Assembly: GCF_001411555.2 (NCBI RefSeq)
Contig: NC_049911.1
Location: 31,097,044 to 31,161,043, forward strand
From: Juglans regia
Taxonomy: Eukaryota; Streptophyta; Magnoliopsida; Fagales; Juglandaceae
Reading direction: 5' to 3'
DNA: 64,000 bases
Shown here: positions 1-11,905 of the stretch, piece by piece
How positions within the stretch are numbered: the stretch's first letter is position 1
Layout of the letters: each line of letters opens with the position of its first letter
Made by a program: the position numbers and the translations under genes
The notes under the pieces: model-generated
Seen by the model: only the letters and a program-made list of their open reading frames with translations
Databases searched by the model: none
What the model was told of the DNA's origin: nothing

Positions 1-580
1 ATGAGACCCACAAACTCACTTCAATCTCTACTCATAACTATTCACAAATATTCTATAATACTTATCACTATTATATATAAATAAAAAATAAAATCACTAT
101 AATATTTATCACTATTAAATATAAATAAAAAATAAAATCATTAAAATATATAAATAAAAAATAAAATCACTATTATATATAAATAAAATACTATAATATT
201 TATCACTATTATATATAAATTAAAAATAAAATCACTATAATATATAAATAAAAAATAACATTACTATAATATTTATCACTATTATATATATAAATAAAAT
301 CATTATAATATTTATCACTATTATATATAAATTAAAAATAAAATCATTATAATATTCATCATTATTATATATAAAAATAAAATAAAATCACTATAATAAA
401 ATCATTATAATATTTATTACTAAAAATAAAATCACTATAATATTTATGAGACCCATATATTTTTCAACTACCTACTCAAAAGTCAACTGAACATACTTCA
501 AACATCCAAACAATTCAAAATACTCAATGGGACTCACAAACTCATTTCAATCTCTACTCATAACTATTCACAAACATTCT
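1..580. repeat. AT-rich minisatellite bounded by a direct repeat
   Basis: An imperfect array of about 40-bp units built on 'ATAATATTTATCACTATTA' followed by 'TATATAAATAAAAAATAAAA' runs from about 50 to 450. A 50-bp sequence containing 'AACTCACTTCAATCTCTACT' lies at 1-55 and recurs with few changes at 527-580, so the array sits between two direct copies. It has no coding capacity. It may be an expanded segment inside an old transposable element. Confidence 0.6.
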
Positions 581-2444
581 CAACACTTCTCACTACCCAA
601 ACGTACCCTAATCCTCACGAGCCAAGATTACCCAAGGATAAATATAAGGATAGTGCTAGTGTCCCGTCTAGTTTTAACAGTTAGACATGTCCATAATATA
701 AATTTTATTTTTTTCTTTTTTCTTTTCATTTTATTTATATATGTTTAAATATTTTTAAAAAATAAAAAAATATACCAATATTAATAGTTACATTCTTAAT
801 CAATAAATAAAAATAAAATAAAATAAATAAAAATATAAACGATAAAATGAAAGAGCAAACGAGGAGCATATTAACATTATTCTAAATATAATCCATGGCT
901 CGCTTTCCCATCCTGCCAACAAGTCATCCTGTCAAAAAGTCGTACAACGCATTAAAAATGGCAAATTCTCGGCTAAATTATCACAAGTTTAAACAAATTC
1001 AAACACAAGGAGAAGGTTCAAAACCTCTAAATTCTAATCCATACAAATTCAAACCACTCGTATCAATAAATGACTCGAAAGCAACACTGCAAACATGGCT
1101 TTAAATACCTATAAACTCGTTTCTGAACGGGGGGTCAAGAGGTGAAACCATGTAGAAAGCAGCAGAAATTGTCAAGAGTCGAGATACAAAGGATACAACT
1201 CAAAATCTCATATCAAAGTAATGGGAACAGAAACAATCACTACCAGCAAACCTTAAACTTTTGCGCACAAAATAAGTGCGCCTAATGGTAGGTCAACTTA
1301 TAGTAGTTCGCGCAACCCATTTAGGAGTCAGCAGGCAGGACCTTCCCACTCAGACGGCACAGTTTATAACTACGATATCAATATGCACACAAACTATTTC
1401 TTTCAGGATGGTGTGAAGGTGTGCAACCATCTCAAAAGCTTAAAGGGTCGAGATATGCAGGTATAATGCACTGATAAAGGGATCGTTAAACTCCCTTATC
1501 ACTTAAAAGCATTGGGAATAGGAACAGGAACAGGAACAATCACTACTAGGACATCTATTAAATGGCAATTTGTGCACAAAATAAGCGCGTTGTATGGTAA
1601 GTCAACTTAAAAAGTAGTTCATTGAACCCACTAAGGAGTCAGAACCTTCCCACTCAGACTGCACAATCCGTACCCACTTTCATGTCAAATGTCTCAGCTG
1701 CTCTGATGCTATAAAATCATTCTTAAAATGTTAGAGTGGTAACTTCTTTAATCACAACATTTTTTTTTTTTTTTATATAGAAACAACTTTTCAAAATCTC
1801 CTCTCCTAAAAACCGAATAAGGGAGAATCCATCTCAAAAGGGAAAGAAGATTCTGAATCAAGTAAAGCTCAGGATAATTACATTGCCATCCTCATATTTT
1901 ATGAGATCCATATACATTTCCACCAGTCTATGTAATTACATAGCCTTTCAGTCCCTTACTAATTACCTCAATGCCAATCCTATTCAGTGTCACCTCCCTC
2001 CAATGGCAGTTATCTTCAAAGTGACAAGGGAATAAAACAAACAAACGGTTTCATATCTAGGGATCCATTAAACCAAATTACAAAAGTAAAATTTATGGTT
2101 TTTGTATGGCAAAATTAACAAAACAAAGGCCAAGATGAAAAGGCATCATGCCTTACAAACAAAAGATGTAAAACATAAAATGACGGAGACATCTACACCA
2201 AGGGTCGTTCCAAAATCCCTGACAATAAAACTCCACTTATGAAGATATTTACAAGATCATGAGCAAGGTCAATCACAGGGACCAAAAAATCTGATTCACT
2301 AACATTCGATCACATATGAAAATGTCCCAAGAAGACAAATAAGGTCCACTAAGTGCCATCAAACAAAAGAAAAATGGATAAAGGAAGAGTAAAACTACTT
2401 ACAATTCTCACAGTTTTACTGCAAACAACAGAGGAGCCAACTAA
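581..2444. other. Intergenic stretch with a diverged 309-bp direct duplication
   Basis: No gene is supported here. A segment at about 1240-1376 recurs at about 1537-1676: 'CACAAAATAAGTGCG' near 1267 against 'CACAAAATAAGCGCG' near 1576, each followed by 'GGTCAACTTA' or 'AGTCAACTTA' and then 'CTTCCCACTCAGAC'. The copies are about 309 bp apart. The nature of the unit is unknown. The rest is AT-rich with a T17 run near 1760. Confidence 0.5.
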
Positions 2445-2654
2445 GGGCTCGTTTGTTTTCAGAGATGAGATGAGATGAGTTGAGATTAAAGTTAAAAAGT
2501 TGAATAAAATATTGTTAGAATATATTTTTTAATATTATTGTTGTTTTGAGATTTGAAAAAGTTGAATTGTTTATTTTATTTTGTGTGGGGATTTGGGAAA
2601 GTTGTAATGATGAGGTGAGATGAGATGAGATGTTTTTGAAAAACAAACAAGGCC
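2445..2654. mobile_element. Tourist-like MITE (PIF/Harbinger type)
   Basis: A 210-bp AT-rich element with imperfect terminal inverted repeats, GGGCTCGTTTGTTTT at the left and the complement of GGCCTTGTTTGTTTTT at the right. It is flanked by TAA on both sides (2442-2444 and 2655-2657), the 3-bp duplication expected of Tourist elements. Subterminal GAGATGAGATGAG motifs are present at both ends. Related copies occur at 10046, 19631, 25103 and elsewhere. Confidence 0.75.
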
Positions 2655-3830
2655 TAAAAAAACCACGCTTAAGCTTAAAAAGTTGGCAACAAAATGGAAA
2701 CGAAAAAACTCAAGATTGATGCAAGAGTGATCAACCTATAAAATTAATTGTAACAGTAAAAAATTCTTCAAATTATCGTTTCTACATGGACCACAAACCC
2801 ATCTTTTTGGGTAGAAAACAGTATCAAAATCACAGACACATCAAAATATCATATTCTGTTACAGAATGAACAGTAAAGGCAGTATGGTAGAATGATGTTG
2901 AAAGGTTTCGGCAAATCACAATATTTTCAGAGTAAAGAGTTTAAACTTGAGGAGTAACCTTTCTTCAAAAATGAAGTCACAGGGCACACCATGACACTCA
3001 CTAAATACAAGAGAAAGAGCCAAATGAACAGCAAATAAAATGGAGGAAGCCATAAAGCGTAGATGAAAAAAAGTAACGCTATATACAAGCCTCTTGTAAA
3101 AAAATGAGTCTCACTAATAAAAAATAATTTTTTTTACACTTTTTAAAAGTGGAGTCTATTTTTTTACAAAGGCTTGCATAAGGCTTGACTATTTAAAGCT
3201 TATACAAATCATTTCTGGAGGAGAAATCACACATTTATTGGTCGCTTAGTTCCTCAATTTGGAACATAAGTTATAATTTACCCCCATCATTAAAATCTGA
3301 CCATAAGATGACGAGAAATAGATGTAGCGATGCAATCTCAAAGATTGAATCTTAAATGAGGTGTAAATTGCAAAATGAGGGGTAGTTTGAGGGTGGTGAT
3401 GTATAATTTTCCGGAAAATAAATGAACCTTCGAAGGGGCCATCTATATAGAGAGCGTTACAAAATTTATCCTAATTGCCAATCTAATAACCACAACATAA
3501 TGTCCCATTCCCCTCCTCCGTTCCACCAAAAAAATACAACAATAAAGCTCTGTGGCTCCACCCCTGAAATACAACTATGTTCGTGGAACACCTTTCAGTT
3601 TCAAACCGCGCTTTGCATACATATATGCATGTCACTAGAAGGGGTAACCAGAGGAAAACGAAGAATTTTCAAAAAACAAGTCTATCAATCAAGATGAAGT
3701 AGGCCCAACGAGCATTTCAATTAAGAGTGACAAAGATTTACATACAAAAATTATCTTGAGGAGCAACTTTAGCATAGTCGTTGAAATATCCATGAAAAGC
3801 TCTTGATAAGGGAGGGAGAATCCCGCTGAA
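2655..3830. other. Intergenic and 3' flank of PP2-A10-like gene, with a short inverted-repeat element
   Basis: No gene is seen. At about 3080-3180 there is a small foldback element: 'CAAGCCTCTTGTAAAAAAAT' at the left and the complement of 'CAAGCCTTTGTAAAAAAATA' at the right, around an A/T core. The last 150 bp next to 3831 probably hold the 3' UTR of the minus-strand gene. Confidence 0.5.
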
Positions 3831-5108
3831 CTAAGCGGGCAAGAGAATCCTGGTACCACCAAGAACATGTAGATACAAGGCAAGACATATGGTAACGATA
3901 ACAGAAGACTTTGCACCGAAATATCTGACAACTTCCAAACCTCGCTCCACAACCTCCTCGTGAACTACATTAAGACTTCTTTTTAAGCCATCTAAAAGCT
4001 TCCAAAAGAGAAACTCCACCACGGATCTCACTGTTTCAAAAGTCACCCTCCCAGTCACGTCAAGAACAAACTTCCTATTGCTCGGCACTGCCAACATAGA
4101 AGAAACCTTCCCCACCCACTCACTATCCTGAATTTGATCAAACTTATTCCCATCTTCCAGATGTTTTGGAGAAGCTTCTCGCTCAAAACACTCATCTTTG
4201 GTGGCACTTGTACCTTCGCTCTGATCAACTATTGAACAAGAAGAACTTGAACGGGGTTTCAAACCTGGACCTGAACTCGTCAATACTTGGTGAGATGTTC
4301 TTACAAGGGTTTCCACGGCACCATTACAAACAGTAGCCAGAACGTCCCTCACTCTGTCTTGGTACTTGGGGTTGGTTAATCCACTAAACATTTCCTCATA
4401 CATATTAATATTCATAGTTTTGTCTAGATAAACAGCAACTGCCGTGCTTACAAAAACTTCAATGCAATTTGCTATGAGTTCCTTGGATTTATCACCAGAA
4501 ATCACATTTAGCCAACCAGGCTCGTCTGATAAACTTGACCCGCGTTGGGACACACCAGGACCATCCATGGATACATCACTGGAGTAAAATCCCAAAACCA
4601 AGTTCCTCGCAAAGCTTCCAACCACAACCGAAACAAAACCGGTCCCAGCCGTAGAGAAAAGCTTCTCCAAAACCCCATCAGGAAAGCTCGAACTTGCCGA
4701 ACTCGTATCAGACTCCCTGTCAATCCTCGACTCGGACTTATAACCTCGTAAAATCCCAATCGTCAAAGCCTGCGTAGCCCCAACCAACGATTCCGAGAAC
4801 TCTTCTGACCGCACGATTTTCGAAATCTGCTTCACACTATTGGGAATTTGGTCGGAGTCGGATCGGATAAACTCCTTCAAGTCCTTGGAGACGATGCCGA
4901 TCGTGTCCGCCGAATCCGCGACCATCTCAGCCATGGAAATTAAGGCTCGAAAGAGCTTAACAAGACTCTTCCTCTTATTGACCACAGACGGTAAATGATA
5001 GACCTTGTAAACACCGTAACTGGAGACACCAAAAGCGGCAAGAAGAATAAGCCATTTCTTTCTCCTCCGAGAAAAATCCAAGGTCCTCTTCCCCAATTCG
5101 AGATCCAT
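3831..5108 (-). CDS. PP2-A10: PHLOEM PROTEIN 2-LIKE A10 homologue
   Basis: An intronless 425-residue protein. I recognise the family, named PP2-LIKE A10 in plants (compare At1g10150), from the N-terminus '[20 protein letters not shown]' and the run '[12 protein letters not shown]'-like '[19 protein letters not shown]'. The biochemical role is not established; the name comes from weak similarity to phloem lectins. A basic stretch (about residues 9-18) precedes a hydrophobic segment '[16 protein letters not shown]', and a second hydrophobic segment '[17 protein letters not shown]' lies at the C-terminus, so membrane anchoring at both ends is plausible. The middle is Ser-rich and variable. The ATG at 5108 has a good context (AAGTATGG); an in-frame extension upstream begins only with TTG. 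The upstream flank to about 5300 should hold the promoter. Confidence 0.88.
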   Translation of the reverse strand: MDLELGKRTLDFSRRRKKWLILLAAFGVSSYGVYKVYHLPSVVNKRKSLVKLFRALISMAEMVADSADTIGIVSKDLKEFIRSDSDQIPNSVKQISKIVRSEEFSESLVGATQALTIGILRGYKSESRIDRESDTSSASSSFPDGVLEKLFSTAGTGFVSVVVGSFARNLVLGFYSSDVSMDGPGVSQRGSSLSDEPGWLNVISGDKSKELIANCIEVFVSTAVAVYLDKTMNINMYEEMFSGLTNPKYQDRVRDVLATVCNGAVETLVRTSHQVLTSSGPGLKPRSSSSCSIVDQSEGTSATKDECFEREASPKHLEDGNKFDQIQDSEWVGKVSSMLAVPSNRKFVLDVTGRVTFETVRSVVEFLFWKLLDGLKRSLNVVHEEVVERGLEVVRYFGAKSSVIVTICLALYLHVLGGTRILLPA

Positions 5109-7603
5109 ACTTAGCAGAGCGACCAATCAAACCCTACAGTTTTTGAAACCCTAGAATTTGAGGCACCCAAAAGGGGGAAAAATGAAAAAAGATGCAAAAG
5201 GGGGCTATTTAGAGGATCGAGGTATATAGATTCTAGGCTTCCGGTTTATAATCGGTGCAGTGTGATTGAGATGTGAACGCAAATTGGTCGAGTACGTTGA
5301 CATCACCTATACATAAATTTAGAAGTGCGAGAGCTGGATAATATAATGCAGAGGACGGTGAGAGGTCGGCCTTGATTGCCTAAACGAAGACAACGACCTC
5401 CTGGTTCTCCTCCTGATCCGAATTACACCTCGGTCGAGGGAACTTTAGCCATATAAAATCAATTTATATATCTGAATAATAAATATTTGCAGGAGCTACA
5501 ATAATTGTTCAAGCCTCAAGAAGGAAAATGATTCTAAGATTCGATAATATTTTTGGTAACGCCTAAAAATAGCATAATGGTATGGAAAGGAAGAAAGATC
5601 TATTTGTGGTCCGCGGGGTTATTTTAGGCTTCGATTTGTGTTGTGTAGAGCCCCGATGGTGGTCTGGTGTGGCTATACGATGTTCATGCATACATTTAGG
5701 ATTGTAAACAATAAATAAATATAGATAAAATAAATAGAAGAAAATATACAGATTTATGTAGTTCGATACTTAATTTACGTCCACAAAAGTTCAGAAAGAA
5801 AAAATCTACTATAACATACTTGTTTACAATCTCTCATAGTCTCTAGTCTTTATTGTACAATAGAGATTTAAGTTCTATCATCTAGTTTTTATTCTCTTGC
5901 TGGAGTCTCTATGGTGAGGTTGAAGAATGTGAAATCTCCAATAAATCTTTGCCAAAAGTCCATAAAATCGTATGTATTCGTACCTTTAATTTCCTATCTC
6001 CTTTGCTTAATGTTACTTCTATTTATTTCATGTCATATCATCCATTTTACCTCTTCACACTCTGTCTTCCATCGTCCATCTGTCCCCTCCTTCCCTCTTT
6101 TTTTTATTTCCTCTTGACGTGTTCTCCTTTTGAACTCAGGTTTAGAAATATCATGAAATTGTTATATTTTATTCATTACAATTTTGATATCATTTAATAA
6201 ATTATTTTAATAGTATGAATGAATTTTCATAAATATATAAGGATCCTGCTAGTAATCGTGGGACGTACTGCTAGTTAACAAATTTTTTGTTATTTTTTTC
6301 ATTTTTTTTATAGATGATTAAAAACAAATTAAAAAAATACATAATTTTACTAATAGTCAATATCTAAAAAAATTTAAAAATATAATATAATACATAAGCA
6401 ATAAGATGGAGGGAACAAACTGGTTTCAATTAGCATTTCTTAATATCATAACGAATTTTTCATTAAAAAAAAAGAAAGATGATTTTTGTTTTTTATACAT
6501 TTGAAAGATGGAGGTTTGAATTCTAAATCTCCATTTCAGAGATTATGATTTATTGGTTTCCAACTACCTATCCTGTTTTTTCTTCAGGAAATATAAATGC
6601 ATGCGGGGGAGAGGGAATATCCCAGTACCTAAGTAATAAAGTTGATAGTCAGTATCAAGATTATCCATGTGGGCAGTAAATGCATGTGAAGAATTTGAAT
6701 TTAATTTTCTTAACATCAACCCACAAAATGAATATACAAAGAATACTTACACATAATTCAACAAAATTGTGATTAGAAAAATATCACTTATTTATTTTTA
6801 TAATATACATGAATAATGGGAAAGTCATTTTATTATGAACATTGATATAGATATTTATGGGTAGAGGATTGACAACGGTAAATTACATCTGTGGTTAAAA
6901 AAAAAATCAAACTAAACGAAAATATTCTAAAGCTTTAAGCATTCATATTTCATATCGCTTCCTATAGTTTTTGTACAAGATTAATTTCTTCATAAAATAT
7001 CAATAAAAAATATATTCATATTTCTCATTTTCATGGTTGGAAATATTTTTATCATTTATCAACATTGTCTAAAAGAATTTGAAAAAAAAAAAAAAAATAG
7101 TACCCCTTTCCTTTCCCTCATGCCGCTGACACAACCACGCTGAAAAAAAAAAAAAAAAAACTTATTTGCAGTAGCATTCGGAGGATGTTCCAAAAATAGT
7201 ATGAAAAAATACAGAAAAACTAAAGCCGCATCCTTAAAATGAGGCATGACGTGTGCAACAACTAATACAATGATATTTTTTGTTCCAGGAGTTATCTCGC
7301 CCAGTCCTCGCAATCCTATCTTCAGAAAACTTTGACCATCGATGACAACAGCTTTGTACCTTAGCGAATCACTCGAATGTGTTTGTTCCAATTCTCACAC
7401 AACCAGTCAAAACAGATTACCATTCATTATGTACAAAAAGCTCATGCGACACCTTCACTTGAACCCTGGTCAGTCTTAGTACAGATGAGGAATTTGTTTG
7501 AAAAACCTAGGGGCAGAGTTTCATGTTGGAAAACATTCCAGCTCCATCTTCTGTCCAATCAGCAAAAAGCTCATGCGTAATCATGGACTTGTCGTCAAGA
7601 TTC
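5109..7603. other. Intergenic, including probable promoter of the PP2-A10-like gene
   Basis: No gene is supported. The first 200 bp are the likely promoter and 5' UTR of the minus-strand PP2-A10-like gene. At about 5690-5900 there is sequence resembling the edge of an LTR retrotransposon ('GATTTATGTAGTTCGATAC'), but no paired LTR is seen. 5900-7060 is low-complexity AT-rich DNA. Homopolymer A runs of 16-18 lie at about 7082 and 7143. 7380-7600 has no coding signal and may be 3' flank of the BSD gene. Confidence 0.5.
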
Positions 7604-10600
7604 CTAACCCTTTGATGCTACTGTCTTTGATGTTATAGGTACAATCGAATAATCATCATCCTCAAGATCACTGAAAGATATGTCATCTTCATTCCCCACA
7701 CAAATGGCAGCTCCACTATACCTACCTACTTCAGAATCTTCCTCAGGCCAGTCATCCTCATCATCTTCAAAATTCTGTACCAGTAGTTTAGAGGATGGAC
7801 CACCAAGTAAATCCTTGTTCTCAGTCTTAATTGTTGGTTCCTCCACAATAACAGACTTATCAATAAATTCCAACTCAGTACTTTCAATTGGGTGCTTCTC
7901 AGTCTCAAAATCTGTAGCTACAGTGGAGCTTGAAGGTTCAAATGAAAATATGGGTGGTATAGGATCGAAATCTTCCTCCAGTATGTTGGCACTGTCTTTT
8001 GAATAGGAAGTGCTTCTTGCAAACCAGTCAGTATTCTCCTTTGTTATCTTTTGTAGCTCCTGCATCCACATTGCTCGGGCAGCCACTACCTGCAAGAAAC
8101 AGGTTGGACCATTGTATATCGCACTAATGCCTGTAGAAGCACACCCTATATATCATGCGAACATTGATTTCAAAGATTGCTTTAACATTTTAAGACTACA
8201 ACAGAGAAAGGGTGTCCTTGCGAACTTGGGACTAAAAACATCCATTTTTGAAAAATTACAGACTCAAAAGTGTTATTTATGATAATTGTGACTGATCCAA
8301 GTACGAAACTAGACCAGAAGAGGTCTATTGTTTTGTTTACTAATAATATCACAAGATCCATATATCTTGCAACTGAAGTTTAGAAATCTGAGATATACAA
8401 TGCCCAAGAATAGAAAATCTAGAAAGTTCAGAAGAAACAGGTTTATAAGCAGAGATATGCCCAAGAATAGAATATTTTCAAAGGTCAGAAGAAGTTGGTT
8501 TAGTGAATCACATTCCTAAAAAATAACAGGGGAGAGATCATACTAAAGTTCAACCGCACAAGATACTAATTTAAATACACAAACTAAACATAATCTGGTC
8601 TACCATATGGTAAAGAATGTAAAATTATAACAAAATTCCATCCATAGTTCACATTGTGTAGTGACAAGTTAATAATTCATTCATCATCTACAAAACTTAA
8701 AAAAACTAAAAAAAAGATAGTGTGTAAACCAATCAATTGATGGCGTGCTCAAACCCATAATAATGACCCAAGATCAATTCATCTAACGTCCAAATTTTTT
8801 TTCAAAAAACTGCCTAATGAAACTAGAACTTACTTTGGACTTGGTCAAAATAATAACTGGGGGGGGGAACCCTCACCTGGGGGCTTGACAAGATATCCGC
8901 ATCATGTTTATTAAGTCTAGAGTGCAGAAGCACGAAGTAGACTTTCCAAAAGTAACTCTCACTCATATGGCAAGGACAAAGTTCAATTCTCAGGGCAGCT
9001 AATCTGGGAGCAAGATGTTGGATAGCCAAAGCATGCTCTTGTTGGGCATCAGACATGTCAAAATCTATACCAAGGCAAAGAAAGCTGTAAGAGTGTAGGA
9101 TGAATTATAAAACAGGCACTCAAACAGTTATCACTAGCAACTGCAAATAGAGCATTTAGAAGGAAGCATAATATTTTTTCTAGCTTATCTTTCTAATGCC
9201 CGCCTCCTTGCCTTCACCATGCATCGTTTTAAATTTTTGTAAGCATAATTGCATGGTTTATAATCTCCATCTCCCTGAACAACGGATATGTTGCAGATCT
9301 TCAGCCACTTAACTAGCACATGATTATTCACTCCCAGGAAAGACGTGCTTTCCTTTTTGATCTACCCAATAACGTCCCATATTCCTCAATTTTTTTGTAC
9401 AAGTCATAAGAAGTTTTATTAAGACAAGTAAATAGGCATAGCCCAACTACACATAAAGTATACAAGCGGAAACACTTTTCTTGCTGGCCTAAAGGCATTT
9501 TAGAGAGAGTATTATATTTATTTAATTTCATTAAAGTATCTAAAATTCGCAAATAAAAAATGGATGGGGGAGTTGGTACATACTCGGGAAAAATTACTAA
9601 TTTACCGTAACAAACCAGCTACAACACTTCTGCCCAAAGAGAGAGAACAAGATCACCAATCGCGACTTTTGCTTGAGGAAAAAGGATGAAGGGAAGTTCA
9701 GCTATGTTTTACACTGGTACTAATTTACCTAAGCTATGTTGGGAGGGCGGTAGTTTTAAAAATTAGTCTTCTATATTGAATAATTACAATTTTAAGTGTA
9801 AGTATTCTTAAAATATTTAAAATTACCTCCCAACACTCAAACACACAGTATATCACTCAAATATCCTTAAGTCCATTAACATAATAGCCTTGATTTGAAA
9901 TCTCTATCTCTCTTTATTTGCCTTTGGTGTGCATTGTACGATTTGTTTAATTTCATATCAATGATATCATATAGTTACATGATTTTTTTATTTTTTTTTT
10001 CATCTAGGTCATTCTCGACTTCATTGAGTTTCTTGCCTATCACCTGGGCTTGTTTGTTTTTAGATATGAGATGAGATTAAAGTTGAAAAGTTAAATAAAG
10101 TATTGTTAAAATATATTTTTTAATATTATTTTTGTTTTGAGATTTGAAAAAGTTAAATTGTTTATTTTATTTTATATTGAAAGTTGAAAAAATTGTAATG
10201 ATGAGATGATATGTGATAATATGTTTTCTGAAAACAAACGAGGCCTAATCTTCTTTTACAACCTTTGAGATGTTTTTAACTACTTATTAATCAGTTAACT
10301 AGCTAAAAGTTTTAAGAGAGTTTATCTAATAGTTAAAACAAATATAGAAGATTCTTGCATATAGACATTTCTAGAGAGATAGAGAGTATATGAAGAATTT
10401 ATTTTCTCTAGTGAAGAATTTATTAATTATTCACATGCATTTTTTTATTCACTTATTAAGAGTAATACTATTATACAATAAAAATATAACGACCTTTATA
10501 TTATTAAATATTTTTTTAGATTTATTTTTGATTTATAAATTTTTCTTAAAATTTAAAAAAATATGAGTAAACCGAAAATCCTAATTTCGCCCCTACTAAT

Positions 10601-11905
10601 CTGTATCCTACTATAAATTCCAATCTTTCGTAACAATGAACAAAATGGGGCATCAAATCAAAATAGAAGTAGTAATTCTACATATAATTGTAGAAAGTGT
10701 AAATATCGTGGAATCGCTTAGAAAAAGAGTAAGTTCTATTATTAAAAAATTAATTTTTTTCATATAAATCTTATATTTATTTATTTTTTTCAAAACGACT
10801 ATACAATACTTACATATTACAATTATAAATATCATTTCTTAAACAGAACATGGAAGCCAGGGATTATAGGTGGTTAAAAGTATGACAGAGTCCCCAGAAT
10901 TTTTAACTAATCCATCTTGTCATATTATGGAATCCCAAAGTAATGGCAGTATCAAAGCCCTGTGAAGGTCAGTATCAAAGCCCGGTAATTTACTGTTCCA
11001 AATCAAAAAAATTAAGCAAAAATTAACACAATTTCAGAAATTAAGCATTTTTTGTTTTTTATTTGGCAATTAATATGAGAGCCAAAACAACCAATTATGC
11101 ATTACTAGAGATAGACTTAGATGCTGATTCAACTATTAACAGTTCAAATCCCAAAATTATATTTCAAGGAAGCCAATGCATCATATTCCACAATGTAATA
11201 GAGTTTAAACAACCACATTGAAACCAAATTGGAATCACAGAAGAGGCACGTACCATCCAAGTCCTCCTCCTCATCCAGTGGAAAATCCAACCACGTCTCG
11301 GGATGCATCGCGATATTCCTCGCAAACGCCAAAACCTCCTCGGTAATCCCTACGGATTCTCCTAAACCACGCTCCTCCAATAGTCCCTCGTATCTCTCCG
11401 ACCCAAAGGGAAGAAAATTCAACGCCATCTTCGAGATCTCCGTGACTCCGCTCCTGAACGTCCCTTCGTCCTCCCCGATATCGCTCCGGATCCAAGAGGC
11501 CGCGTCATCCGACGGATCCTCTCTGTCACCGGACTTAGACTGATCGGACGGCTCGGAATGGCGGTAATGTGGGGAGAGCGTGGAGGGTTGCGATGGAGGG
11601 GGTGCGAGGAAGGAGGCCATGCCCCAGATTTGGCGAGTTAGGGTTTGCTTGAGTTCGGAGAGGTCGTCTTTGACACCTCGAGATTGTGCCTCTTCTACCT
11701 GGCTGTCATTATCTTCGGGTTCGTATTGTTGTTGTTGTTGTTGTTGTTGTTGATGGCGTGCTGGTGCTAGTTTGGTAGATGAAGATGGTGGCGGGTCTGG
11801 ATCGTTAGCGCATTCGGATACGACGTCGTTATCCTCGTCGTCGTCATCGTCCTTATCGTCGTCGAGTCGGAGGGAGTTGGCAAGAGAACGAGCAAACCAC
11901 GACAT
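7604..11905 (-). CDS. BSD domain-containing protein, three exons
   Basis: Exons are 11905-11254, 9064-8877 and 8089-7604, all with GT-AG borders and matching phase, giving 441 residues. Exon 1 encodes 'MSWFARSLANSLRLDDD', an acidic stretch, a polyglutamine run from (CAA)n near 11727-11754, and 'GVTEISKMALNFLPFGSE'. The BSD domain starts at the end of exon 1 and fills exon 2 (about residues 175-282), with the signature 'YFWKVYFVLLHSRLNK'. Exon 3 continues 'VVAARAMWMQELQ' into an acidic tail. The BSD fold is shared by TFIIH p62, synapse-associated proteins and DOS2-like proteins; the function of this plant branch is not known. Intron 1 is 2.2 kb and holds a LINE tail (about 9385-9480) and a Tourist-like MITE (10046-10245). 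The start ATG at 11905 opens the conserved 'SWFARSLANSL'. Confidence 0.87.
9385..9480 (-). mobile_element. LINE 3'-tail fragment in BSD intron 1
   Basis: Read on the minus strand the sequence runs 'GTAGTTGGGCTATGCCTATT' then an ACTTGT/AATAAAACTT region and a short A tract, the same 3' tail seen at 51308, 58506 and 61010. Only the end of the retroposon is present. The target duplication is not clear. Confidence 0.5.
10046..10245. mobile_element. Tourist-like MITE in BSD intron 1
   Basis: A 200-bp relative of the element at 2445: GGGCTTGTTTGTTTTTAGA at the left and AAACAAACGAGGCC at the right, with GATATGAGATGAG next to the left terminus. TAA follows the right end, but the left flank reads CCT, so the 3-bp duplication has decayed or the boundary is off by a few bases. 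Confidence 0.65.

Noticed and set aside
1..450. CRISPR-like array
   Set aside because: The units are adjacent, imperfect and without unique spacers; this is an AT-rich minisatellite in a plant genome.
5109..5126. Upstream extension of the PP2-A10-like frame by six codons
   Set aside because: It begins with TTG; the family start '[12 protein letters not shown]' at the ATG at 5108 is the natural one.
5690..5900. LTR of a retrotransposon
   Set aside because: Only a phrase typical of plant LTR edges is present; there is no TG...CA boundary pair, second LTR or internal domain.
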